A stretch of DNA of 42,320 bases from Chloroflexota bacterium (GTDB lineage: Bacteria > Chloroflexota > Limnocylindria > P2-11E): assembly GCA_005881885.1 (NCBI GenBank), contig VBDX01000117.1, forward strand, positions 1-42,320. The letters run 5' to 3'. The position numbers were made by a program, and so were the translations under genes. Each line of letters begins with the position of its first letter. Position 1 is the first letter of the stretch. Below the pieces are notes generated by a model that was not told where the DNA came from, did not search any database, and was given only the letters and a program-made list of their open reading frames with translations. Shown piece by piece: positions 27,686 through 36,029 of the stretch.

Positions 27686-28833
27686 TCGTCACCTCCGGCG
27701 GCAGTCGTAGGGTTCGCGGAGGGATTCGCGTTGGACGAGCCCGCCTGGCGGGCAGGCGGGGTCCTTACTTGCGGATTCGCCGAGACCCCGCTCTTTTGCT
27801 CGAACCACTTGTTGTAGCCGTCGTGGTCCTTCTTCCAGAACTGCCACTTGTCGTCGTTGTCTTCGAACTTGAGCTCGTCGACCATGACGATGCAGTCCTT
27901 GACCGGGCAGACCTGGGCACAGATCCCGCAACCGATGCAGGCTTCGTAGACCACCTCGTAGTGGCCTTCGGGCGTGACCTCGAAGCACTCGTCCGGGCAG
28001 TCGAGCCAGCACATCGTGCACTTGATGCACGTGTCGAAGTTCACGACCGGGCGCAGCGTGCGAGCCGTGTACTTCTTGTACTGCGGGTTGCGCTCGCCGG
28101 GCTTGCGGGCGTCGACGACGATGCCGGGGCGCATTGTGGTCCAGCCCGGTTTCTCGAACTGGAGCACCTCGTGGCTGCTCGTGCCCTCGCCCGACTTCAC
28201 GGCGCGGAGCTTCGCGCCGTCAAAGCCGTACTGCGCGGACTGCACGGCGCCTTCGTCTTTGGTCTGTTCTTTGATGAGCGCCTTCACGTCCTCGAGGCGG
28301 ACCCAGTCCGGCACGACCTTCGCGAGTGCGCCCAGGACGCGGTAGTCGGTGTGGTCGTCCTTGAAGACCCAGAGACCGGCGAACGACGCGCCGCCGGGAA
28401 CGATGACGAGCGTGTATGGCCGCTCGGCCGTATCGGTCTGCGCAAGCACCTCGGCAGGCGTGTTCTCGCTGGTGACGAGGAGGAAACCTTCCTTGCGCAG
28501 CGGCTTCCAGATCGGCTGACGGCCGTACCAGGCCCACGACTCGACACCCTTGACGAGCGTGTCGTCGACGGCGATCGACACGTCGACGACGGCCGGCTCG
28601 TACTTCGCCATCGACGCTTCGAGCTCGAGATCGTTGATCGCGACGACCGCGAACTGCTTCGCCGGCACGCCGTTGCGCTCCGGGGAGTCGCCATAGCGCG
28701 CGAACGCGGTGCCCGTGTGGCCGCGCTTGCGGGCGGCGAGCACGATCGAGCGGCAGATGCGCTGCGCCAGCGTCTTCTGGAAAATCCCCCGATAGACGAC
28801 TTCGACGGTGATCGAGCTCTCCGTCTGTGTCAT
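27682..28833 (-). CDS. 2-oxoacid:ferredoxin oxidoreductase fused gamma-delta subunit
   Basis: 383 residues. The N-terminal part (about 10-215) is the gamma domain (EVVYRGIFQKTLAQRICRSI, YTLVIVPGGASF). The C-terminal part (about 260-335) is a 2[4Fe-4S] ferredoxin domain: CIKCTMCWLDC (Cys269 onward) and CIGCGICAQVC (Cys299 onward), each with its fourth Cys. It takes electrons from the ThDP centre and passes them to ferredoxin. Fusion of gamma and delta is as in oxalate oxidoreductase. ATG at 28833 overlaps the TGA of the regulator (ATGA) and has GGAGGGGGC upstream; the longer open frame is a shadow. The C-terminal tail after residue 350 is rich in Asn, Ala and Pro. Confidence 0.88.
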   Translation of the reverse strand: MTQTESSITVEVVYRGIFQKTLAQRICRSIVLAARKRGHTGTAFARYGDSPERNGVPAKQFAVVAINDLELEASMAKYEPAVVDVSIAVDDTLVKGVESWAWYGRQPIWKPLRKEGFLLVTSENTPAEVLAQTDTAERPYTLVIVPGGASFAGLWVFKDDHTDYRVLGALAKVVPDWVRLEDVKALIKEQTKDEGAVQSAQYGFDGAKLRAVKSGEGTSSHEVLQFEKPGWTTMRPGIVVDARKPGERNPQYKKYTARTLRPVVNFDTCIKCTMCWLDCPDECFEVTPEGHYEVVYEACIGCGICAQVCPVKDCIVMVDELKFEDNDDKWQFWKKDHDGYNKWFEQKSGVSANPQVRTPPARQAGSSNANPSANPTTAAGGDE

Positions 28834-29540
28834 GTGATCTTGCCCCCTCCGATCAGGCGAAGGATCCCCTCGCCGACCGCCTTGATGTGCTCGGCGGCCG
28901 CGCGGCGCGCCGCATCTGGATCGTGCGCGGTGAGTGCCGCGAGGATGCGGCGGTGCGCGTCGAGTGACGAGTGCGCGCGCTGGTTCGTCTGTAGCCACTG
29001 CTCGCGGGATTCGCGGAGGACGTCCCAGATCACGCCGAGCATCGTGGTGAGAAGCTCGTTGCGCGACGCTTCGCCGATGACCTCGTGGAACCGCGTGTCC
29101 TCTTCCGCGTACGGCTCCCCGACCTCGATCTTTCGTTCCTGCTTGGAGAAGATCTCCTCGAGCTCGCTGAGCTGCGACTGCGTGATGCGCTCCGCGGCAA
29201 GCGCCGCGATCGCAGGCTCGATCAGACCGCGGAACTCGATCACGTCGGCGAGGGAATGACCGCGTGCGATCAGGCTCGTGAGCGGGCGCGCCAGGTCGTC
29301 GGGCGACGTCTGGCGGACGAACGTACCGCCGCCCGCTCGGGTCTCGACGACTCCGAGAAGCTCCAGGCTGCGGAGGGCCTCGCGTACGGACGCCCGGGAG
29401 ACCTGGAACTGCTCCGCCAGCTGACGCTCAGGCGGCAGCTGGTCGCCCGCGCGGAGATCGCCTTTCTCGAGGAGACCCTCGATCTGCTCGACGATCCCCT
29501 GGTAAAGCCGGCTTCGCCGGATGGGCTCGATGACGGTCAG
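28830..29540 (-). CDS. GntR-family (FadR/FCD) transcriptional regulator, CTG start
   Basis: 236 residues. The winged HTH (about 1-75) reads LYQGIVEQIEGLLEKGDL, LPPERQLAEQFQVSRASV and REALRSLELLGVVET; the FCD ligand domain (about 100-236) starts at VIEFRGLIEPAIAALA and shows RFHEVIGEASRN and HRRILAALTAH. No ATG, GTG or TTG exists in frame between an upstream TAG and the HTH. CTG at 29538-29540 lies seven bases after GGGGAGG, so I assign it as the start. Starting at GTG 29243 would give only the FCD domain. It is coupled by ATGA to the oxidoreductase genes and has a palindrome 60 bp upstream, so autoregulation is likely. The effector is probably a small carboxylate. Confidence 0.85.
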   Translation of the reverse strand: MTVIEPIRRSRLYQGIVEQIEGLLEKGDLRAGDQLPPERQLAEQFQVSRASVREALRSLELLGVVETRAGGGTFVRQTSPDDLARPLTSLIARGHSLADVIEFRGLIEPAIAALAAERITQSQLSELEEIFSKQERKIEVGEPYAEEDTRFHEVIGEASRNELLTTMLGVIWDVLRESREQWLQTNQRAHSSLDAHRRILAALTAHDPDAARRAAAEHIKAVGEGILRLIGGGKIT

Positions 29541-29580
29541 GGTCTTGCCTCCCCAGGCGCTCTATGTCGCGAAACGGACC

Positions 29581-29608
29581 GTTATCTGTGCTCTGGTCAG
29601 GTGGTCAG
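29581..29608 (-). promoter_or_regulatory. Possible promoter of the regulator-oxidoreductase operon
   Basis: On the minus strand CTGACC (29608-29603) is followed after 16 bases by GATAAC (29586-29581). Each matches its consensus at four of six positions. The -35 lies inside the palindrome at 29601-29613, so binding there would block RNA polymerase. Confidence 0.35.
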
Positions 29609-29613
29609 ACCAC
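29601..29613. promoter_or_regulatory. Probable FadR/GntR operator
   Basis: GTGGTCAGACCAC is a perfect inverted repeat of GTGGTC around a central A. It fits the TGGT-N3-ACCA form of FadR-subfamily operators. It lies 60 bp upstream of the regulator start and shares the core GGTCTGACC with the palindrome at 40364-40378. Confidence 0.65.
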
Positions 29614-29673
29614 GCGCGGCAAGAGTAGTGCGCTGGCCTGGGAGGCGTCAATACGCACGAACGGAGGTGGGCA

Positions 29674-30039
29674 ATGGAGCTTCGGACCACTCGTCGCATC
29701 CCGCGGATGGCCTCGGCGCTCGCGGTCGTCGCGGGCATAGCCAACGTCGCGTCCCAGGCGCTTGCTTCGACCGAGCTCTCCGGCCCGGCGGCCGTCTCGG
29801 TCATCGCCGGCGCGCTCGCCCCCACGCTCGCGATCCTTGTCGCCTGGTGGGTGCCTTCACGGATGCTCGGTGTCGCGATGCTGTCTGTCGCCATGCTCCT
29901 CGAGCTGCCGGCACTCGTCGCGGCCGGCAGCGCCTTTGCGCTTGCGGTCGAGTGCCTGCTGGTCGTCGCCGTCATGGCGACGTATCTCGATCGACCGGAG
30001 CGGCCGCGCAAGCAGCGAGAGTTCTCGATCATCTTCTGA
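29674..30039 (+). CDS. Small multi-pass membrane protein
   Basis: 121 residues with about four hydrophobic helices (ASALAVVAGIANVASQAL, VSVIAGALAPTLAILVAWWV, LGVAMLSVAMLLELPALVA, FALAVECLLVVAVMATYL), a basic N-terminus and a charged C-terminal tail DRPERPRKQREF. ATG start with GGAGGTGGG upstream. It is divergent from the GntR regulator and shares its 133-bp control region, so the palindrome could also affect it. No family recognised. Confidence 0.65.
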   Translation: MELRTTRRIPRMASALAVVAGIANVASQALASTELSGPAAVSVIAGALAPTLAILVAWWVPSRMLGVAMLSVAMLLELPALVAAGSAFALAVECLLVVAVMATYLDRPERPRKQREFSIIF

Positions 30040-30120
30040 TCAGCGGGGTGGCTGGCTCGTCCGCGAGCCAGCCCGCCCGCCGAGACCCGGACGCCCAGCC
30101 GGCGTAGGCTCGCGCCGGCC

Positions 30121-30780
30121 GTGCGCGCCCTGATCTTCGATCTTGACGGAACGCTGGTGGACACGGTCTACGCGCACGTCTTCGCGTGGCAGCGGGCGCT
30201 CACCGAGGCGGGGTTCAGCGTCGAGGGCTGGAAGGTGCACCGGCGCATCGGAATGAGCGGCGGTCTCTTCACGCGGGCCGTCGCTCGGGAGGCCGGACGT
30301 CCGCTCAGCGACGATGAAGCCAAGAGCATCCAGGCGCGCCACGGCTCGCTCTTTCGCGATCTCCTGCCGGAGCGCCGCCCGCTGCCCGGGGCGGTCGAGC
30401 TTCTCCGGTGGCTTCGCGATGCCGGCATACCGCACGGCATCGCGACCTCGGGTCGCCACCCCGAGATCGATGCCTCGCTCGTCGCGCTCGGCGTGCCGCC
30501 GGAGACGGTGGTCATCGATCGAGGCGATGTCCTTCGCGCGAAGCCCGAGCCGGATCTCTTCCTCAAGTGCCAGGAGCAGCTTGGCCTGGTGCCAGCGGAC
30601 TGCTATGTCGTCGGCGACGCGGTGTGGGATCTTCTCGCGGCGCGTCGCGCGGGAATGTTGAGCGTCGGTCTGCTCTCGGGCGGCTACGGCTGGGACGAGC
30701 TCATGTCGGCGGGCGCGTTCCGGGTGTATCGCGACCCGGCGGACCTTCATCGTTCGCTGGACGAGCTCGGGATCGCTTAA
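30121..30780 (+). CDS. HAD-superfamily hydrolase (subfamily IA)
   Basis: 219 residues. Motif I FDLDGTLVDT (catalytic Asp and the acid/base Asp), motif II in IATSGRHPEI, motif III Lys in LRAKPEPDLF and motif IV VGDAVWDLLAAR. The cap domain is helical, as in phosphoglycolate phosphatase and beta-phosphoglucomutase relatives. A phosphatase acting on a small phosphorylated metabolite is likely; the substrate is not deducible. GTG start at 30121. The next gene follows after 70 bp in the same direction. Confidence 0.85.
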   Translation: MRALIFDLDGTLVDTVYAHVFAWQRALTEAGFSVEGWKVHRRIGMSGGLFTRAVAREAGRPLSDDEAKSIQARHGSLFRDLLPERRPLPGAVELLRWLRDAGIPHGIATSGRHPEIDASLVALGVPPETVVIDRGDVLRAKPEPDLFLKCQEQLGLVPADCYVVGDAVWDLLAARRAGMLSVGLLSGGYGWDELMSAGAFRVYRDPADLHRSLDELGIA

Positions 30781-30850
30781 CGGGGTCGTGAGCCTGTCGG
30801 GTACACCCCGGGCGTAGGCTTCCCGGGTCACGAAAAAGGGGAGGATCGAC

Positions 30851-31156
30851 ATGCACGCACGTGTCACCAAGTTCGAGGGATCACCGGACCACCTCGATGC
30901 GGCCATCAAGCTCGTGAAAGAGACCATCGTCCCGGCCGCCAAGAAGCTCCAAGGGTTCAAGGGAGGCTACTGGCTCGTCGATCGCGCCAGCGGCAAAGGG
31001 TTCAGCGTGACGCTCTTCGAAAGCGAGGCGGCGCTCAAGGCGAGCGAAGACGCGGCGGCGCAGCTTCGGTCCCAGGCGTCGCCGCTCACGAAGATCACCG
31101 GCGTCGAGCGCTACGAGGTCGTGGCCCAGGTCGAACCGGCGCTCGCGACTCGCTAG
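30851..31156 (+). CDS. Antibiotic biosynthesis monooxygenase-like (dimeric ferredoxin fold) protein
   Basis: 101 residues. The first strand HARVTKFEGSP, the helix AAIKLVKETIVPAAKKLQGF and the strand GGYWLVDRASGKGFSVTLFES fit the ABM/dimeric alpha-beta barrel fold. Family members include quinol monooxygenases, but no catalytic residue is shared strictly, so a binding role is also possible. ATG start after AAGGGGAGGA at ideal distance. Overlaps the convergent permease gene by 4 bp. Confidence 0.75.
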   Translation: MHARVTKFEGSPDHLDAAIKLVKETIVPAAKKLQGFKGGYWLVDRASGKGFSVTLFESEAALKASEDAAAQLRSQASPLTKITGVERYEVVAQVEPALATR

Positions 31157-32190
31157 CCCTTGCCCTCCTTGACGTAGGGGACGCCGTCCGCGGCCGGCGG
31201 AGTCGAACGTCCGACGACGCCGGCCAGGATGACGATCGTCATGAGGTAGGGGAGGGCGGCGTACCAGTAGCTCGGGATCGATCGCATGATCCCGCCGAGG
31301 TCCCCTTCCGGGACGCGGACAGCGACGACGACGCCGAGCGCCGTCGCGGTCCCGAACAGGAGCGCGCCCGCGAATGCGCCGATCGGCGTCCAGCGGCCGA
31401 AGATCATCGCCGCGAGCGCGATGAACCCCCGGCCGTTGGTCATCCCGTTCTGGAATGAACCCGTGGACTCGAGAGTCAGGAACGCGCCCGCGAGACCAGC
31501 GAATGCGCACCCGAGGATCACATTGAGATAGCGCTGGCGGTACACGTCGATCCCGACCGTGTCCGCGGCCTTGGGGTGCTCGCCGACCGCGCGCGTTCGC
31601 AACCCCCAGCGCGTCCGAAAGAGGGCCAGCTGCAACGCGATGACGATGAACACGAGGCTCATTGCGATAGGGCCCTGGTCGAAGAACATCACGAGGATCG
31701 GTCCGACGAGGGGCAGGTTCGCGATCTGGTCGGGCAGGTGGAACGGAGTGATGACGCCGGCGCCGCCGCGGCCGGACGGCGTGATGACGAGCCGGTTCAG
31801 ATAGCCGGTCACGCCGAAGGCTGCGATGTTCATCATCGTGCCGGCGATGATCTGATCTGCCCGTACCGACACGGTGAGCCACGCGTGCAGCACACCGAGC
31901 AATGCGCCAACGAGCACGGCGATGAGGATCCCGAGCGCGATCGAGGGTCCGCTCCCCATCGCGTCATGCAGCGCGAAGCCCGTGAGGTACCCGAAGAACG
32001 CCGCCATCAGCATGATCCCCTCGATGCCGATGTTGACGACGCCGGAGCGTTCGTTGAGCACGCCGCAGAGCGCCCCGAGGGCGAGCGGGGTCGCGAGAGC
32101 GAGGATGATCGGGAGCAGGTCCGGGAGGACGGTGACGAGGTAGACGCCCAGCTCCCAGATGAGGCGCACCAGCGTGCCCACGACTTCCAT
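31153..32190 (-). CDS. BMP-system ABC transporter permease (second permease)
   Basis: 345 residues with 8-10 transmembrane segments. It belongs to the RbsC/BPD2 permease family used by BMP (nucleoside-type) importers: VNIGIEGIMLMAAFFGYL, the cytoplasmic EAA-like loop GLRTRAVGEHPKAADTVGI and GFIALAAMIFGRW. ATG start at 32190 overlaps the stop of the first permease. Last gene of the bmp operon; the closest described relatives are the NupQ-type permeases. Substrate by analogy: nucleosides or similar. Confidence 0.88.
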   Translation of the reverse strand: MEVVGTLVRLIWELGVYLVTVLPDLLPIILALATPLALGALCGVLNERSGVVNIGIEGIMLMAAFFGYLTGFALHDAMGSGPSIALGILIAVLVGALLGVLHAWLTVSVRADQIIAGTMMNIAAFGVTGYLNRLVITPSGRGGAGVITPFHLPDQIANLPLVGPILVMFFDQGPIAMSLVFIVIALQLALFRTRWGLRTRAVGEHPKAADTVGIDVYRQRYLNVILGCAFAGLAGAFLTLESTGSFQNGMTNGRGFIALAAMIFGRWTPIGAFAGALLFGTATALGVVVAVRVPEGDLGGIMRSIPSYWYAALPYLMTIVILAGVVGRSTPPAADGVPYVKEGKG

Positions 32191-33332
32191 CAGCTCGGCT
32201 CCGCCGGGGATGTGCCCCCCGCCCAGGTCTGTGTCACCGTGGCGAGCTCGGAGATGACCGGCTTGGCTGCGCGGACGCGGAAGACGCGCCGGACGATGAG
32301 ATCGGCTGCGAGGAACAGGATGACGAGCGCCTGGATGATGTCGATGACCTCGATCGGTACGCTCGTCTCGATCTGCATGAGCGGCGCGCCGGCACGGAAC
32401 GCGCCGAAAAGGATCGCCGCGAACAGGATGCCGATGGGATCGGAGCGCCCGAGCAGCGCGACGGCGATCGAGTCGAAGCCGACCGATGCGGTGATGCCTG
32501 GGGCGTAAAAGCCGATGACGCCCAGCATCTGGATCGCACCCGCGAGGCCGGCGAGCAAGCCAGACAGGGTCATCGTAAGCGCGGTGATGAAGACCGGGCG
32601 CATGCCGGCGTAACGCGCCGCATTCGGGTTCTGTCCGACGGTTCGAATCTCGAATCCGATCGTCGTCCGATCGAGAACCCAGCGGACCGCGAAGACCGTG
32701 AGCACCGCGAGCGGGATGCCGAGGTGGACATTGCGTCCGAGGAGGATCGGCAACGCGCTGTTGCCGATGTCACCGGTGCGAGGGAACGAGAACCCGGGAG
32801 CGCGGACGAGGTCGTTCACCGCCCACGTGAGCAGGAGGACGGCGGCGTTGTTGAGCATGATCGTAGTCACGACCTCGTGCGCTCCGGTACGCGCCTTGAG
32901 GAAGCCCGGGATGAACCCGAAAGCCGCGCCGGCGACGGCTCCGGCGACGACCGCCAACGGCATCCCGACAGGCGTCGGCGACGTCGCAAGCGACGAGCCG
33001 ACGACGGCCGACGCGAACGCCCCGACCAGGAACTGCCCCGCGACGCCGATGTTGAAGAGACCGGCCTTGAATCCGAGCCCGACGGCGAGCCCGCCGAGGA
33101 TGAGCGGCGCCGCGGCCACGAGAGTGTTCGAGAGCGCCGTGCCGCTCCCGAACGCGCCGGCGAGGAGGCTCGCGTACGCGCCGAACGGCAGGAAGACGTC
33201 GAAGCCAGTCGACGTGAACGTGCTCGAGATGACGACAACCACAGCGGCGACGATGAACGCGAGCACGATCGCGAGGAGCGGGATCGACGCGACCTGCCAG
33301 AGCTCTCGGGCGACGCTGCGCAGTCGGATCAC
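32190..33332 (-). CDS. BMP-system ABC transporter permease (first permease)
   Basis: 380 residues, a membrane permease of the same family as the next gene, with the features GLGFKAGLFNIGVAGQFLVG, IMLNNAAVLLLTW, the coupling loop GFEIRTVGQNPNAARYAGM and GFDSIAVALLGRSDP. The GTG start at 33332 overlaps the ATPase TGA (GTGA), so translation is coupled. It would form the transmembrane channel as a heterodimer with the downstream permease. Closest described type: NupP. Confidence 0.88.
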   Translation of the reverse strand: MIRLRSVARELWQVASIPLLAIVLAFIVAAVVVVISSTFTSTGFDVFLPFGAYASLLAGAFGSGTALSNTLVAAAPLILGGLAVGLGFKAGLFNIGVAGQFLVGAFASAVVGSSLATSPTPVGMPLAVVAGAVAGAAFGFIPGFLKARTGAHEVVTTIMLNNAAVLLLTWAVNDLVRAPGFSFPRTGDIGNSALPILLGRNVHLGIPLAVLTVFAVRWVLDRTTIGFEIRTVGQNPNAARYAGMRPVFITALTMTLSGLLAGLAGAIQMLGVIGFYAPGITASVGFDSIAVALLGRSDPIGILFAAILFGAFRAGAPLMQIETSVPIEVIDIIQALVILFLAADLIVRRVFRVRAAKPVISELATVTQTWAGGTSPAEPS

Positions 33333-34867
33333 GCGCGAGAACCGCCGGTCGCCATGAGCAGGCCGACTTTTTCGCGTTGCGCTTCCTCAGCCGGGAACGT
33401 CCCGACGACCAGGCCCCGGAACATCACCAGAACGCGGTCGGAGAGGTCGAGCACCTCGTCGAGCTCGGCCGAGACGAGCAGGATCGCGACGCCCTCGTCG
33501 CGCCGCGCGATGACCTGTTTGTGGATGAACTCGATGCTGCCGACGTCGAGTCCGCGTGTGGGCTGATCGAGCACGAGAAGCTTCAGGTCGTGCCGGAACT
33601 CGCGGGCCACGACGACCTTCTGCTGATTTCCGCCTGACAGTGTCGCGGCGGGCGCCGTCGGCGCCGGGGCGCGCACATCGAACTCCTCCATGAGCCGTAG
33701 CGCGTTCTCGAGGATCGTGTGGAAGTTGCGCACGATCCCCGCGAAACCGCCGGCGAAGGGTGGCTCCGCATACCGCGTCAATGCCAGGTTGTCCGCGACC
33801 GAATAGGGCAGGACCAAGCCGAACCGGTGGCGGTCCGCCGGGACGAACGCGATGCCGCGATCCCGCCGCTCGTCAACGGAGGTCCGCGAGATGTCCCGGC
33901 CGGCGACGCGGACCGAGCCGGCCGTCGGTCGACGGAGCCCGATGAGCGACTCCACGAGCTCGCCCTGACCGTTCCCGGCCACTCCGGCGATCCCGACGAT
34001 CTCGCCGGCGCGCGCGGTGAGCTCCAAGCCGCGGACCGCTTCCTGCCCGCGGTCATCCTTCGCCCGCAGGCCGGACACCTCGAGCACGACCGCGCCCGGA
34101 TGCGAGCGCCCGCGTTCGACGCGAAGGCTCACCGCCCGGCCGACCATGAGCTCGGCGAGCTCGCCCTCGGTGCAGTTCGCCGGCGTCCGGCTGCCGACGA
34201 CGCGCCCGCGGCGGATGACGGTGATGCGGTCGGCGATCTCGAGGACCTCGTCGAGCTTGTGGCTGATGAAGATCACGCTCGCGCCCTCGGCCCGAAGACG
34301 GCGCAGCACCTCGAAGATCTCGCGCGTCTCCTGGGGCGTCAGCACCGCGGTCGGCTCATCCAACACGAGGATCCGCGCGTTGCGGTAGATGGCCTTCAGG
34401 ATCTCGACACGCTGCTGCTGGCCGACGGAGAGCTGGTCGACCCGCGTTGAGGGGTCGATGTCGAAGCCCAGCTTCTTCGCAAGGAGCCTGATCCGGTTCG
34501 CGGCCTCGCCGAGATCGAGGACCTGCCCCGCCCGGACGATCTCCTGGCCGAGCACGACGTTCTCGGCGACCGAGAGGACAGGCACGAGCATGAAGTGCTG
34601 GTGCACCATGCCGATCCCGCGCGCGATGGCATCCGCGGGGTCGCGGATCGTGACCGGCTGTCCGTCGATCAGGATCTGGCCGGCGTCCGGTGTGACCAGG
34701 CCGTAGAGGATGTTCATGAGGGTCGACTTGCCTGCGCCGTTCTCGCCCAGGAGCGCGTGGATCTCCCCGCGCCGTAGGTCCAGATCGATCGCATCGTTCG
34801 CGAGCGTCCCGGTCGGAAAGCGCTTCGTGACCCCGCGCATCTCGAGGACGGGCGGTGCCTCGCTCAT
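33329..34867 (-). CDS. BMP-system ABC transporter ATP-binding protein (two ABC domains)
   Basis: 512 residues with two nucleotide-binding domains, as in RbsA and NupO. N-terminal domain: Walker A GENGAGKST, signature LSVGQQQR, Walker B LVLDEPTA. C-terminal domain: degenerate P-loop GVAGNGQGEL, signature LSGGNQQK, LLVLDQPTRG. The second P-loop lacks the Lys, so it probably binds but does not hydrolyse ATP, as is usual for this family. It drives uptake through the two permeases. ATG at 34867, after a putative small open frame and 172 bp from the end of the binding protein. Confidence 0.92.
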   Translation of the reverse strand: MSEAPPVLEMRGVTKRFPTGTLANDAIDLDLRRGEIHALLGENGAGKSTLMNILYGLVTPDAGQILIDGQPVTIRDPADAIARGIGMVHQHFMLVPVLSVAENVVLGQEIVRAGQVLDLGEAANRIRLLAKKLGFDIDPSTRVDQLSVGQQQRVEILKAIYRNARILVLDEPTAVLTPQETREIFEVLRRLRAEGASVIFISHKLDEVLEIADRITVIRRGRVVGSRTPANCTEGELAELMVGRAVSLRVERGRSHPGAVVLEVSGLRAKDDRGQEAVRGLELTARAGEIVGIAGVAGNGQGELVESLIGLRRPTAGSVRVAGRDISRTSVDERRDRGIAFVPADRHRFGLVLPYSVADNLALTRYAEPPFAGGFAGIVRNFHTILENALRLMEEFDVRAPAPTAPAATLSGGNQQKVVVAREFRHDLKLLVLDQPTRGLDVGSIEFIHKQVIARRDEGVAILLVSAELDEVLDLSDRVLVMFRGLVVGTFPAEEAQREKVGLLMATGGSRA

Positions 34868-34871
34868 CTGA

Positions 34872-34970
34872 TCAAGCAGCTCGTCCCGTCGGCATCGCCT
34901 CCGTGACTCGCCACGAGCTCACGACTGACGGTTTCGCTCCTCGCGGCTGAACCGTTCGTCGCTCATTCAT
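34872..34970 (-). CDS. Possible 32-residue intercistronic peptide (MNERR...PRGA)
   Basis: ATG at 34970; the frame begins MNERRTVQPRGAKP and ends with TGA four bases before the ATPase ATG. It is the counterpart of the small frame at 27590-27685; the two agree at MNERR and PRGA-x-P and then diverge. It lacks a clear ribosome-binding site. It may be no more than the repeat read in one frame. Confidence 0.22.
   Translation of the reverse strand: MNERRTVQPRGAKPSVVSSWRVTEAMPTGRAA
34934..34970 (-). repeat. Copy 2 of a 37-bp intercistronic repeat
   Basis: Opens ATGAATGAGCGACGA and closes CCGCGAGGAGCGA on the minus strand; 32 of 37 bases identical to the copy at 27649-27685. It lies between the binding protein and ATPase genes of the bmp operon. 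Confidence 0.55.
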
Positions 34971-34985
34971 TTCATCCTCACGCGA

Positions 34986-35015
34986 GAGCGGGCCGACCCG
35001 GAGGCCGGCCCGCTC
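34986..35015 (-). terminator. Intercistronic hairpin after the binding protein gene
   Basis: GAGCGGGCCG (34986-34995) pairs perfectly with CGGCCCGCTC (35006-35015) around a 10-base loop. There is no T-tract on the minus strand after it. It lies just after the bmp binding protein gene and before the ATPase. Such hairpins often stabilise the binding-protein message and partly attenuate the downstream genes. Confidence 0.5.
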
Positions 35016-35039
35016 GATCTCGCTCGATGGCGCCGTGGG

Positions 35040-36029
35040 TTACGGAACGGGCTTCAGCTTTCCGGATTTCATGTCGGCGATCGCCTGCTTGAGCTTGTCC
35101 TCGAGCCCGGCGGGGACCGGATTCAGGTTCCGGATCGGCGAGTAGCCGATCCCGTCGTTGGTCGCGTCGTTGGTGAAGTTGCCGCTCTGCTTGCCCTTGT
35201 CCTTGAAGCGCTTGATCGCGTCACGGGTCGCGTTCTGGAGGCGCTTCTCAGCGCTGGTCACGATGCAGGCCTTCGCGTCCGGGAGGGACTGGTACTGGTC
35301 GACATCGACGCCGATGCCCCAGATCTTCGCGTTGCACGCCGCGCGGAGGACGCCCGCGCCGGTGAGCCCGGCGACCTGGAACACGACGTCGGCGCCCTGG
35401 CCGATCATTGTCTTCGCCGAGGCCTCGCCCTTGTCGGGAGCGTTGAAGTCCCCAACGTAGTTCACGAGGACCTGGACCCCCGGCTTGACGCTCTTCGCCG
35501 CGTTCTCATACCCCTTGATGTAGTTGACGACCGGCGGCACGTCCTCGCGTCCGCCGACCGCGCCGATCTTGCTGCTCTTCGTGATGGTGCCGGCGACGAT
35601 GCCCGCGAGATACCCGGCCTGCGCTTCGTTGAAGAGAAGGCCCTGGTAGTTGGCCGGAATCGGATCCGGGATGAACTGGTCGACGCCGAAGAACTGGATG
35701 CCCGGGTTGGCCTTCGCCGCGGCGAGCGTGTCGGTCCCGATGAGGAAGCCGACCGTCACGATAACGTCGTACTTCTGATCGACGAAGCTCTGGATGTTCT
35801 GCTTGTAGTCCGCGATGTCCTTGGTGACGATGTTCTTGGCCGAGCCGCCGACGGCGCTCGCACCATCCTGAACGCCTTTCCACGAGAACTCGTTGAACGA
35901 CTTGTCCTCGAGCTGGCCGATGTCGGTGACCATCCCGATCTTCAGCCCGCCGCCGCCCCCGAGCCCACCGCCGCCGCAGCCTGCGACCACGAGCCCGAAG
36001 GCGAGACCGAACGCGAGGAGACGCTTCAT
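35040..36029 (-). CDS. BMP-family substrate-binding lipoprotein
   Basis: 329 residues. Lipoprotein signal with the lipobox VAGC (Cys18), followed by a glycine-rich tether. The body is the periplasmic-binding type I fold of the BMP/Med/TmpC family: KIGMVTDIGQLEDKSFNEFSW at the start, DVIVTVGFLIGTD, GYLAGIVAGTITKSSKIGAVGG and ADVVFQVAGLTGAGVL. It captures the substrate (nucleosides in the studied cases) for the ABC importer genes that follow. ATG start at 36029. First gene of the operon. No ribosome-binding site of strong form is visible. Confidence 0.9.
   Translation of the reverse strand: MKRLLAFGLAFGLVVAGCGGGGLGGGGGLKIGMVTDIGQLEDKSFNEFSWKGVQDGASAVGGSAKNIVTKDIADYKQNIQSFVDQKYDVIVTVGFLIGTDTLAAAKANPGIQFFGVDQFIPDPIPANYQGLLFNEAQAGYLAGIVAGTITKSSKIGAVGGREDVPPVVNYIKGYENAAKSVKPGVQVLVNYVGDFNAPDKGEASAKTMIGQGADVVFQVAGLTGAGVLRAACNAKIWGIGVDVDQYQSLPDAKACIVTSAEKRLQNATRDAIKRFKDKGKQSGNFTNDATNDGIGYSPIRNLNPVPAGLEDKLKQAIADMKSGKLKPVP

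Noticed and set aside
27769..29259. Plus-strand frame of 496 residues
   Set aside because: Shadow of the gamma-delta subunit and regulator genes, whose domains are unambiguous.
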